Shown one piece after another: positions 1 through 5,119 of a stretch of 5,119 nucleotides of DNA (positions are counted from its first letter, which is position 1; each line of letters opens with the position of its first letter). Under the pieces are notes generated by a model that was not told the DNA's origin, ran no database searches, and saw nothing but the letters and a program-made list of their open reading frames with translations. Origin of the DNA: a bacterium (lineage in GTDB: Archaea > Thermoplasmatota > Thermoplasmata > Lutacidiplasmatales > UBA184); contig JAKBKR010000185.1 in the NCBI GenBank assembly GCA_021832495.1, positions 1 to 5,119 of the forward strand, read 5' to 3'. The translations under genes and the position numbers were made by a program.

Positions 1-132
1 CATGCTGAACCAACACGATGGCGCGGGAGCGTGTTCCCAGGCATCGCACCCTTCGTAAACCCTACTGAGGTCGTACACGGTCAGCGCGAACAGGACGCAA
101 CGGACCATTCCGGCGCGCGACCCTGTGGTCAT
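1..132 (-). CDS. Possible N-terminal fragment of an unrecognised protein, running off the left edge
   Basis: An ATG at 132-130 opens a frame that stays free of stops for 44 codons to the window edge. The peptide starts MTTGSRAGMVRCVLFALTVY and contains a short hydrophobic stretch (residues 9-20), then a mixed part with Cys, Trp and His. A second in-frame Met lies at residue 9. The main support is a purine-rich AGGCGGTG located 7 bases upstream of the ATG, one mismatch from an ideal Shine-Dalgarno sequence. Third codon positions are about 75% G/C, compatible with coding but not decisive. It lies on the same strand as the large TPR gene, about 295 bases downstream of that gene's stop. I do not recognise a family. 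The exactly antiparallel plus-strand frame is also open from the edge to a TGA at 133-135, so the coding strand is not settled. Confidence 0.35.
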   Translation of the reverse strand, partial: MTTGSRAGMVRCVLFALTVYDLSRVYEGCDAWEHAPAPSCWFSM

Positions 133-139
133 TGATTTG

Positions 140-147
140 CACCGCCT
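140..147 (-). promoter_or_regulatory. Candidate Shine-Dalgarno site for the leftmost gene
   Basis: On the minus strand the sequence AGGCGGTG is followed by seven bases and then ATG. It matches AGGAGGTG, the complement of the usual 16S rRNA 3' end, at seven of eight positions, and the spacing is normal. This is the main reason for proposing a start at 132. The C in the middle breaks the strongest part of the pairing. Confidence 0.35.
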
Positions 148-244
148 TTCGGACACCGGAAGCGTAGTCGCCCGCTCTCGGTCAATCTCTCCGTCATCGG
201 ACCGTCCCGGCCGTCGAAGTCCGCTGTCGAATCCCTGGGTGAAA

Positions 245-285
245 GTTCCTCCCAGCACCTGGGGCCCATCACTTGGGGGAGCAAC
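245..285. repeat. Imperfect inverted repeat, 9-base arms
   Basis: The arms GTTCCTCCC (245-253) and GGGAGCAAC (277-285) pair at eight of nine positions, with one C-C mismatch. They enclose a 23-base loop. A smaller hairpin, CCCAG-CAC-CTGGG at 251-263, competes for the left arm. In GC-rich DNA such structures can arise by chance, and the long loop makes this the weakest of the three repeats in the gap. Confidence 0.3.
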
Positions 286-343
286 CGCTTCCTCTCACCC
301 CGGTCTGCGAAGTGGTGTTTGATCCTATTCGCCATCCGCGATC

Positions 344-382
344 GAGGTGCAACGGGTCGCCGATTTTGCGATCTTGCACCTT
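344..382. repeat. Strong bulged hairpin (inverted repeat)
   Basis: AGGTGCAA at 345-352 is perfectly complementary to TTGCACCT at 374-381. Inside it a second stem pairs 355-360 (GGTCGC) with 368-373 (GCGATC), leaving a 7-base loop (361-367) and a two-base bulge (353-354). Read as plus-strand RNA, two further positions (344/382 and 356/372) form G-U pairs. On the minus strand the same positions would be A-C mismatches, so the fold is slightly better on the plus strand. The hairpin lies 46 bases past the TPR gene stop. No T-run follows on either side, so it is not a standard intrinsic terminator. Confidence 0.55.
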
Positions 383-393
383 CCCGCAACGAC

Positions 394-410
394 GGTGTGC
401 CCCTCACACC
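394..410 (-). repeat. Small perfect hairpin just after the TPR gene stop
   Basis: GGTGTG at 394-399 pairs with CACACC at 405-410 around a five-base loop. It begins 17 bases beyond the stop codon of the TPR gene, a position where a hairpin could mark or protect the mRNA 3' end. There is no following T-tract, so a termination role is only inferred. Confidence 0.35.
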
Positions 411-427
411 CCGAGACTCCACGCGGC

Positions 428-3400
428 CTAAAGGTGGGCGTCTTCGTCCGTCGAGGTGGCGGAGCGGCGGGGTTTGTTTGGGGTTCGTCGCATTCGGGGG
501 TTCGTGCGGGTGTTCTCCCCCGTGTCCTGGTCGTCCATACGGCGCGAAGCAGGCATGAAGGCGAGTGGCATCTCCATGGGGCGCGCGCGCGGGGGTGCGG
601 ACGCCGTGCTCACATCGCGTTCCGTGGGCAAGGTGAGCGGAAGAGAGCAACGGGGACAACTGCCGAACTGCACGATGCAGTGGCGGCAGATGTACGCACC
701 GCACGTGTGCATGTACGTCGCCGGACCACCACAGCCCGCGCAGCGGGCCCCCGGAGGTGCCGGAGAAAGCGAATCCGCAGTGACCGTATTGTTGGCGGGG
801 GCGGGTGGCTCTTCGGGCATGGCTTCCGGCGCTCCCCCCATCGCTGGCGCCGCAGGATAGGCCGGAGGCTCGTAGGGCGGGTAGGCCGGGGATGCCGACG
901 GAGAAGGAGCCGGGGCGACCGGTTGTGGGGGGGCGGTGGCCACAGGGCTTGGGGTGTAGTTCAGCGCCGGGGGCGCCTGCACCTGGAAGTCCATCGTCAT
1001 CGATTCGATGGCCTTGATCACCATCGCCTTGTAGATCCCGATGCTCAGGTTCTTGACCAGGCGGAACGGGGTCCGCTCCTCTGGGGGCAAGGTCAAGGCC
1101 TTGCGCGCGAGGTCTTCCACGTCCCGGGAGAGCTTCATTGTCTCCGGGTGGATCGGCATGCTCATCACGCTCTGGACGTAGCCAGTGAGCCTCTGGACCT
1201 GGGCGAGCGAGTATTCCGGGGGAGAAAGGAGTGCGACATCGGCGAGCGATAGCGCTCCCCGGTCCACGCTCGAAAGCTTGCGTTCCATTGCCTGCGTGAT
1301 GAGATGGTAGGACATCCCCTCGAGGTCCATGATCTCCTTGTCGGTGAGCTTGTTGACATCCACCTCCACGACCTTCGTGGCCTCCCGCATGACGGGGTCG
1401 ATGAGGTCCCAGGGAACCTGGAGGGTCATGAAAAGGTCGTTCCGTGTGACGGGGCGGTTGGCCTGAGCCGAGAGGACGAGCGCCTTCTTTCCGTAGAGCT
1501 CGATCTGTTTCTCTCGGACCTTCTGCGTTGCCACGTTCTTCGCCTCGATGGCGGCCTCGAGGTCCGGGTCAAGCTTGAGGGCCTGATCGATGGAACGCAG
1601 GGCCTCGTCCGGGTCACCGACGTCCATGAAGACGAGCCCCAGGCTCAGGTGCGCGTGGGCATCCTCCGGATTGAGACGGACGGATTCCTTGTACTCCCGG
1701 ATGGCCTCGTTCTGGTGCCCGAGCTTCTCGTGGACCTTGGCGATCTTGGAATGCGCCTCGGCATTGTTCCGGTCCGCGGAGACGGCCCGCGCATACGCAT
1801 CGCCCGCCTCCTGCCACTTCTCCTCCTTCGACCACAGGTCCCCGAGGCGCAGCAGCAGCGGGACATGCGAGGGGCTCAACTGAAGCCCCTTGACGCACGC
1901 TGCGATGGCATCGGGCTGGGACCCGACACCGCTCTCGGCCTCGGAAAGGTAGAGGTACGCCTCCGCCGAGGGCGATTTGGGGAGGAACTCGCTCAGGAAG
2001 GCCTTGGCTTCCCTGGCCTTCCCGAGCTCGAGCATGGTCCGGGCCTTCCACAGGGAAATGTCGGGGTTGCCGGGGGATTTGCGCAGGAGCTCTTCGAAGA
2101 TATCGAGCGCCTCGGTGTAGTGCTCAAGCTGGAAGCTGACCGAGCCCCGCATGGTGAGGATGTCGAAGGTCAGCTTCTCATTGACCTCCGACGGGAAGGG
2201 GGGCTGCCCGAAATCCTCGAGGACCTTGGCCGCCTCCTCAGGCTGGCCGTTCTCGTCGTAGGCGCGGGCCTTGCGGTACTCGGCTTCGTACTTGAGCTTG
2301 GGGTCCCCCTTCTTTGCCTCCTCGTAAGCCGCGAGGGCTTCGTCCAGCTTGCCGAGGTCGCTTGCGAGGTCCCCCTGCATGAGGTAGAGCTTCGGGACAT
2401 CGGCCTTCTTGGGGGTGGTCGCAATGACTGATTTGATGGCCTCATAGGCCTCGTCCTTCTCTCCCCGGGCGAGGTGGATCCGGTGCTTCTCCTCCCAGGC
2501 GCCGGCATCGCCGGGACTCAGAGTAAGGATGGCCTTGAGCGAGTACAGAATCTCGTCGTCGTCGTGGAGGAACTTGAAGGCCTCCATGCGGAGGATCCAC
2601 ACCCGAGCGTTCGAAGGGTCGCGGCGAAGAAGAGCGTCGATCTCGCGACGGGCCTCGGGGACGCGCCCCGTCAAGATGAGGGTCTCGATGTAGGACAACA
2701 GCGCGAAGTTGTTCTTTGCGTCGATCCCGAGGCCCTGTTGGTAGTAGCCCAGGGCATCCTGGTACATCCCCGCCTCCTTGAGGGCATCGGCAATCTCGAA
2801 GTAGGCCGTCGGGTCCTTGTCCTGCAGGGAGAGGGCCGTCTTGAGCTGGGCCAGTCCCTCCTCTTTGCGGCCCTGCTGGGTAAGCATACGGCCATAACGG
2901 CGAAGATAGAGAGGGTTGCGCGGTTCGCGCTGGATGAGCATCTGAAGGTAGTGGAGGGCCCGGGCGTTCTCGTTGAGGGCCCGGAGGACCTCGGCCATCC
3001 CCCAGAGGAGGTCCACATCCTCGCAGCCCGCCTCGACAGCCTTCTGGTAGGACTCAAGGGCCTCGGAATTGCGCGTGATCTCGCGCAGGACGTGCCCCCG
3101 TTCCTTGAGGATGTCACCCCGATGTTCGTTGCCGGGCAGGGCGAGGAAGTTGCTGTACGCCTCTTCCGCCTTTTCGGGTTTGTGGACCTGACGGAAGACC
3201 TTGGCCATGCCAAGGAGGCAATCCGCGTGGAGTTCGGGGGAAAGGCTGGCGCGCTCGTAGCTCCGGAGCGCTTCCTTCGACCACGCCTCCCTCTGTTCGG
3301 AGTCTGGAGGCGCGTGCTCGGCCCAGTATTGGTACATACGGGCCCGCTCCATGGCGATGTCGTACGAGGTCGGGTCCTCTTCGAAGATGCGGTCGATGAT

Positions 3401-4858
3401 CGGGGGGACGTCCCGATGCATCCCGAGCGCGGTCAGGCAGGTCTTCTTGCGCTTGAGGTAGGCCACGGAGTTGGGATACGCCGCGAGCAATAGGTCGGCA
3501 ATCCGGAGCGCCTCCCGCCACTGTCCCAGTTCGGCGAAGGAGTCTCCGAGCCACTCCATGGTGTTCGCATCGTTCGGCTCCTTGGCAAGGATCGCATTGG
3601 CGAAACCCACCACGCGGTCGTGGAGCCGATGCTTGTGCGCGAGCTCGAGACCCTTGCGGATGTACCGGGTCTCGTCGGGATGGTAGCGTGCGATCTCGAA
3701 GTAGGTGGCCAGGGCCTTCTCGATGTCACCCTCGTCCGCGAAGAGCTGGGCGAGCGCTGCCTCGGCCTCCAGATTGTGGGGGGACAGACTGAGCCATGCA
3801 TCGTAGACCCGGAGGCTGAGTTCCCGGTCGGCCCGGGCCACGGCGATAGCGCGCAGGGACTGGATGTTGGCGAGGTTCCGGGGGTCCAGTTCGAGCATGC
3901 GCATCCGGATCGCGATGATCAGGTCCTGGTCGAGCTGTTTGGATTCCAGGGCCTCAGCGACCTCCTGTAGCACTCCGGCGCTCGTCTCCACTCGTTGGTT
4001 GAGGAGCGCCCGGTAGAGCTCGAAGGCCTCCGGATAGCGTTCCATTTCCCGTAGGATGCGGGCCTTGGCGAACAGGTAGGTTGGGTTGTCCGGTTGGCTC
4101 TGGAGCGACATGTCGACCGCTTTGAGCGCCTCGTCGTAGCGCCCGGCGTTCACTAGAAGGTTCGCCAGGGTGAAGTTCAGTGTCGCATCCCGCGGATTGG
4201 TGGCAATCAACTGGCGACAGGTGTTGATCGCCTCTCCGGTACCTCCCATCCGTATGGAGATAGCAAGTTTCATCTGGAGCGCCTTTGGGTTCCCGGCTTG
4301 GATCTTGAGGGCCCGGTCGACGTACTGGGTGCTGGTCGCGTCCAGTTGCTGGGCTTGCAAGTAGCTATCGATCGCCTCGGACGTCTTCCCCAGGATCTTG
4401 AGCGCATCCCCCTTGCTCGCCCACAGCGTCTTGTCTTGCGGGGAGAGGGCTAGGGCGTGGTCAAGGAGTTGCATAGCGACCTCCACATCCCGGTTCATGG
4501 CGACCAGGAAGACCGCCTTGTGGTGGAGCGCAGGCACATAGGATGGCATGAGGGCGAGCGCGATGTCGGTTGTGGAGAGGGCGAGGGCTTCCTGTGAATG
4601 CTTGTAAAGGTTCATGGCGATATGGTCGAGGGCCTCCACGGACTCCTGCGGAGCCTTGGTCAGCTCCATGTAGCCGGATTGGGCCACTCGGACAGCCTCC
4701 ACGAGGAAGGCCACCTCCTTGTCGTACTCCCCGACCTTGCTTGCCTGGTCCGCCTGGGTGATGTACTGCAGGATCTGGGTCAGTACTGGGGGAAGCGTAC
4801 CGCCGGTGGAATACGAACCGCTCATGGAGGGGATTTCCTGTTGTTCCAAAGGGTCCAT
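428..4858 (-). CDS. Giant TPR-repeat protein with C-terminal RING-like zinc finger
   Basis: This frame of 1,476 codons ends at a TAG (430-428). The order of parts is: a helical N-terminus (about 20-70); roughly 30 TPR units of about 34 residues (75-1104), each with the usual W/Y, G, A and closing D/N-P pattern; an unassigned helical domain (1105-1293); a Pro/Ala linker (1294-1372); a Cys/His finger (1373-1404); and a basic tail (1405-1476). TPR arrays bind peptides and assemble complexes, so a cytosolic scaffold or adaptor role is likely. Partners and pathway are unknown. No catalytic domain, signal peptide or membrane helix is seen. The start is uncertain. The first ATG (4858) lies only two bases after a TATA-like element, so transcripts would probably begin inside the frame. 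The ATG at codon 12 (4825), giving a protein beginning MSGSYSTGG, may be the true start (1,465 residues). Either start leaves all recognised domains intact. The coding frame itself is very secure. Confidence 0.95.
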   Translation of the reverse strand: MDPLEQQEIPSMSGSYSTGGTLPPVLTQILQYITQADQASKVGEYDKEVAFLVEAVRVAQSGYMELTKAPQESVEALDHIAMNLYKHSQEALALSTTDIALALMPSYVPALHHKAVFLVAMNRDVEVAMQLLDHALALSPQDKTLWASKGDALKILGKTSEAIDSYLQAQQLDATSTQYVDRALKIQAGNPKALQMKLAISIRMGGTGEAINTCRQLIATNPRDATLNFTLANLLVNAGRYDEALKAVDMSLQSQPDNPTYLFAKARILREMERYPEAFELYRALLNQRVETSAGVLQEVAEALESKQLDQDLIIAIRMRMLELDPRNLANIQSLRAIAVARADRELSLRVYDAWLSLSPHNLEAEAALAQLFADEGDIEKALATYFEIARYHPDETRYIRKGLELAHKHRLHDRVVGFANAILAKEPNDANTMEWLGDSFAELGQWREALRIADLLLAAYPNSVAYLKRKKTCLTALGMHRDVPPIIDRIFEEDPTSYDIAMERARMYQYWAEHAPPDSEQREAWSKEALRSYERASLSPELHADCLLGMAKVFRQVHKPEKAEEAYSNFLALPGNEHRGDILKERGHVLREITRNSEALESYQKAVEAGCEDVDLLWGMAEVLRALNENARALHYLQMLIQREPRNPLYLRRYGRMLTQQGRKEEGLAQLKTALSLQDKDPTAYFEIADALKEAGMYQDALGYYQQGLGIDAKNNFALLSYIETLILTGRVPEARREIDALLRRDPSNARVWILRMEAFKFLHDDDEILYSLKAILTLSPGDAGAWEEKHRIHLARGEKDEAYEAIKSVIATTPKKADVPKLYLMQGDLASDLGKLDEALAAYEEAKKGDPKLKYEAEYRKARAYDENGQPEEAAKVLEDFGQPPFPSEVNEKLTFDILTMRGSVSFQLEHYTEALDIFEELLRKSPGNPDISLWKARTMLELGKAREAKAFLSEFLPKSPSAEAYLYLSEAESGVGSQPDAIAACVKGLQLSPSHVPLLLRLGDLWSKEEKWQEAGDAYARAVSADRNNAEAHSKIAKVHEKLGHQNEAIREYKESVRLNPEDAHAHLSLGLVFMDVGDPDEALRSIDQALKLDPDLEAAIEAKNVATQKVREKQIELYGKKALVLSAQANRPVTRNDLFMTLQVPWDLIDPVMREATKVVEVDVNKLTDKEIMDLEGMSYHLITQAMERKLSSVDRGALSLADVALLSPPEYSLAQVQRLTGYVQSVMSMPIHPETMKLSRDVEDLARKALTLPPEERTPFRLVKNLSIGIYKAMVIKAIESMTMDFQVQAPPALNYTPSPVATAPPQPVAPAPSPSASPAYPPYEPPAYPAAPAMGGAPEAMPEEPPAPANNTVTADSLSPAPPGARCAGCGGPATYMHTCGAYICRHCIVQFGSCPRCSLPLTLPTERDVSTASAPPRARPMEMPLAFMPASRRMDDQDTGENTRTNPRMRRTPNKPRRSATSTDEDAHL
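431..646 (-). other. Disordered basic C-terminal tail
   Basis: Residues 1405-1476 follow the finger. They contain few hydrophobic residues apart from MEMPLAFMP (about 1428-1436). A basic cluster (RTNPRMRRTPNKPRR, about 1451-1465) follows, and the tail ends in an acidic TDEDAHL. The segment is probably unstructured. The basic cluster could touch nucleic acid or an acidic partner, and the hydrophobic patch could be a short docking motif. Both are inferences from composition. Confidence 0.6.
647..742 (-). other. Compact RING-like cross-brace zinc-finger module
   Basis: Eight potential metal ligands fall in four pairs within 32 residues: C1373/C1376, H1384/C1386, C1391/C1394 and C1401/C1404. The spacing is C-x2-C-x7-H-x-C-x4-C-x2-C-x6-C-x2-C. 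A RING finger also has four pairs, the second pair containing one His and the third and fourth being C-x2-C. The match to that order is good, but here the gap between pairs one and two is shorter than in classic RINGs, and the His precedes the Cys in pair two. The final CPRC knuckle also resembles zinc ribbons. Two zinc ions are expected. B-box-like or double-ribbon folds are alternatives. Zinc binding is likely; ubiquitin-ligase activity is speculation. Confidence 0.7.
743..979 (-). other. Pro/Ala-rich flexible linker
   Basis: Residues 1294-1372 contain 25 prolines and 19 alanines in 79 positions, with Tyr-Pro and Pro-Pro pairs such as YPPYEPPAYP. Such composition is disordered and extended. 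It probably tethers the zinc finger to the solenoid and helical domain while allowing it to move. Confidence 0.85.
980..1546 (-). other. Unassigned alpha-helical domain after the TPR array
   Basis: Residues 1105-1293 break the 34-residue rhythm. They open with a charged helix (1105-1133) that continues out of the last TPR. Next comes a segment reading NRPVTRNDLFMTLQVPWDLI (1134-1153), then helices rich in Asp, Glu, Lys and Met. The stretch ends in a helix around 1268-1290 (KNLSIGIYKAMVIKAIES). The early part, with a short helix, a turn and a hydrophobic helix, could be a small helix-turn-helix-like fold. That is only an impression, and I cannot name a family. Confidence 0.55.
1547..4636 (-). 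repeat. Tandem TPR array, about 30 units
   Basis: These are protein-level repeats covering residues 75-1104. Units recur every 33-36 residues and usually close with a turn such as LSPQD (139-143), LDPRN (324-328), REPRN (644-648), LNPED (1062-1066) or LDPDL (1096-1100). The last units are the most canonical, for example 1033-1066 and 1067-1100. Units around 500-580 and 850-930 carry insertions of several residues. The units differ in sequence, so this is an old, diverged array rather than a recent DNA duplication. With 7-8 repeats per superhelical turn, as known for TPR folds, it would form about four turns. Confidence 0.9.
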
Positions 4859-4860
4859 CC

Positions 4861-4868
4861 CTTATAAG
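4861..4868 (-). promoter_or_regulatory. TATA-like promoter element of the TPR gene
   Basis: The symmetric octamer CTTATAAG is the only A/T-rich island in a GC-rich spacer. It fits an archaeal TATA box, which normally lies about 25 bases before the transcript start. That would place the transcript start near 4838-4841, giving a leader of about 13-16 bases before the ATG at 4825 and leaving out the ATG at 4858. Read as a bacterial -10 element (TATAAG) it would also start transcription downstream of 4858, but I see no matching -35 box. Because the octamer is palindromic it does not give direction; strand is assigned from the gene it precedes. Confidence 0.5.
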
Positions 4869-4881
4869 CGTAAGTGGGAAC

Positions 4882-4897
4882 GGCCCGGTACAGGGCC
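4882..4897. repeat. Small GC-rich hairpin in the spacer
   Basis: GGCCC at 4882-4886 pairs with GGGCC at 4893-4897 around a six-base loop. It lies between the stop of the upstream gene (4980) and the TATA-like element. No T-run follows on the minus strand. It could help end the upstream transcript, but a five-pair GC stem is easily found by chance in this composition. Confidence 0.25.
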
Positions 4898-4979
4898 CTC
4901 GGAACCGGCGACCGCCATGCGCCCGAATCCCCAGAGGGTCCGTTCATCCCGCGGCGAATGCGATCGGTGCGTATCCCCG

Positions 4980-5119
4980 CTAGCGCGGCAGGTCTGAGGC
5001 GAGTCGCCGGCCTACGTGGGTCCTCTCCGGGAAGCCCGACTCGAGGAGCCCGCTCAGCAGTTCGTCGTGCTTGCGCTCGTCGACCCGCATGCTGTGGGCC
5101 AAAAGCGCCATCACCCCGC
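4980..5119 (-). CDS. C-terminal end of a probable ferritin-like (rubrerythrin-type) protein, partial
   Basis: A minus-strand frame enters from the right edge and ends at a TAG (4982-4980). It gives 45 complete residues beginning GVMALLAHSM. The segment forms one amphipathic helix containing VDERKHDELLSGLL, with an E-x2-H motif at fragment residues 14-17, then a short polar tail. In ferritin-like di-iron proteins, E-x2-H on a late helix supplies two metal ligands, and DE-x2-H followed by Leu-rich turns is typical. That suggests a rubrerythrin- or bacterioferritin-like protein handling iron or peroxide. The evidence is one helix, so another helical protein is possible. It shares the strand of the TPR gene, but 121 bases and a likely promoter separate them. 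Most of the gene lies outside the window. Confidence 0.5.
   Translation of the reverse strand, partial: GVMALLAHSMRVDERKHDELLSGLLESGFPERTHVGRRLASDLPR

Larger units (their letters stand above)
133..427. other. Intergenic gap with several inverted repeats and no convincing gene
   Basis: This stretch lies between the stop of the TPR gene and the proposed start at 132. Small frames exist on both strands, but none has a credible ribosome site or recognisable product. I found no tRNA T-arm, no direct-repeat array and no clear TATA element. It holds three inverted repeats (245-285, 344-382 and 394-410), so it may be a structured 3' untranslated region, a termination region or a small RNA gene. No T-run follows any hairpin on either strand, so a classic intrinsic terminator is not visible. 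Confidence 0.5.

Noticed and set aside
205..300. tRNA or other stable RNA, suggested by TCGAATCCC and nearby stems
   Set aside because: The GGTTC half of a T-arm is absent, and no acceptor or anticodon stem can be drawn. No RNase P or SRP RNA core motif could be matched.
125..322. Plus-strand frame of 65 codons in the gap
   Set aside because: It has no Shine-Dalgarno-like site, is Ser/Pro/Gly/Arg-rich and shows no homologous pattern that I recognise.
129..335. Possible 68-residue small protein (ATG at 335, stop overlapping the ATG at 132)
   Set aside because: The stop/start overlap looks operon-like, but there is no ribosome site before the ATG, about 30% of its codons end in A or T, and the peptide has no recognisable hydrophobic core or motif. 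It remains possible but unsupported.
344..382. Rho-independent terminator
   Set aside because: The stem is good, but no T-run follows it on either strand.
129..704. Minus-strand frame of 191 codons overlapping the zinc-finger end of the TPR gene
   Set aside because: Its first part is a shifted reading of the linker, finger and tail, whose proper frame gives an ordered Cys/His pattern. The composition is Arg/Pro/His-rich, as expected from a shadow frame.
347..3970. Long plus-strand open frames (347-1252, 1304-2431, 2474-3493, 3620-3970) opposite the TPR gene
   Set aside because: All lie in the exactly antiparallel codon register of the TPR gene. In that register a stop appears only where the gene uses TTA, CTA or TCA, which are rare in GC-rich genes. 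Their translations are rich in Gly, Arg, Leu and Val, with no domain, while the minus frame gives clear TPRs.
4598..4867. Plus-strand frame of 89 codons over the 5' end of the TPR gene
   Set aside because: It is in the same antiparallel register and has no ribosome site or recognisable product. It simply mirrors the N-terminal coding region.
1..5119. CRISPR array, insertion sequence or attachment site
   Set aside because: I saw no regularly spaced identical repeats, no transposase-like frame and no terminal inverted repeats with flanking duplications. The only long repetition is the diverged TPR pattern at protein level.

Overview
The window is GC-rich and nearly filled by one very long gene on the minus strand. 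This gene (about 428 to 4858) encodes a TPR protein of 1,465 to 1,476 residues. It has about 30 tandem tetratricopeptide repeats, an unassigned alpha-helical domain, a Pro/Ala-rich linker, a compact RING-like zinc-binding module and a basic, disordered tail. There is no enzyme domain, signal peptide or membrane segment, so it reads as a cytosolic scaffold or adaptor.

The organism cannot be fixed from the sequence. A symmetric TATA-type element (CTTATAAG) just upstream of the gene, a purine-rich Shine-Dalgarno-like site before the leftmost gene, and the TPR plus zinc-finger design would fit a GC-rich archaeon, possibly Thermoplasmatota. This is inference: no ribosomal or other marker gene is present, and a GC-rich bacterium is not excluded.

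Layout from left to right: (1) 1-132, the possible start of a minus-strand gene that runs off the left edge, weakly supported; (2) 133-427, a gap of about 295 bases with no convincing gene but three inverted repeats, the best being a bulged hairpin at 344-382; (3) 428-4858, the TPR/zinc-finger gene; (4) 4859-4979, a short spacer with the TATA-like element and a small GC hairpin; (5) 4980-5119, the 3' end of a minus-strand gene whose last helix resembles a ferritin-like (rubrerythrin-type) di-iron helix.

All three coding pieces share one strand, but the spacers are wide and the large gene appears to have its own promoter. A single operon is therefore not shown, and no functional link between the genes is evident. 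The most notable content is the TPR solenoid joined to a four-pair Cys/His cross-brace-like finger, an arrangement reminiscent of TPR-containing ubiquitin-ligase adaptors, but with no ubiquitin-system partner visible here.
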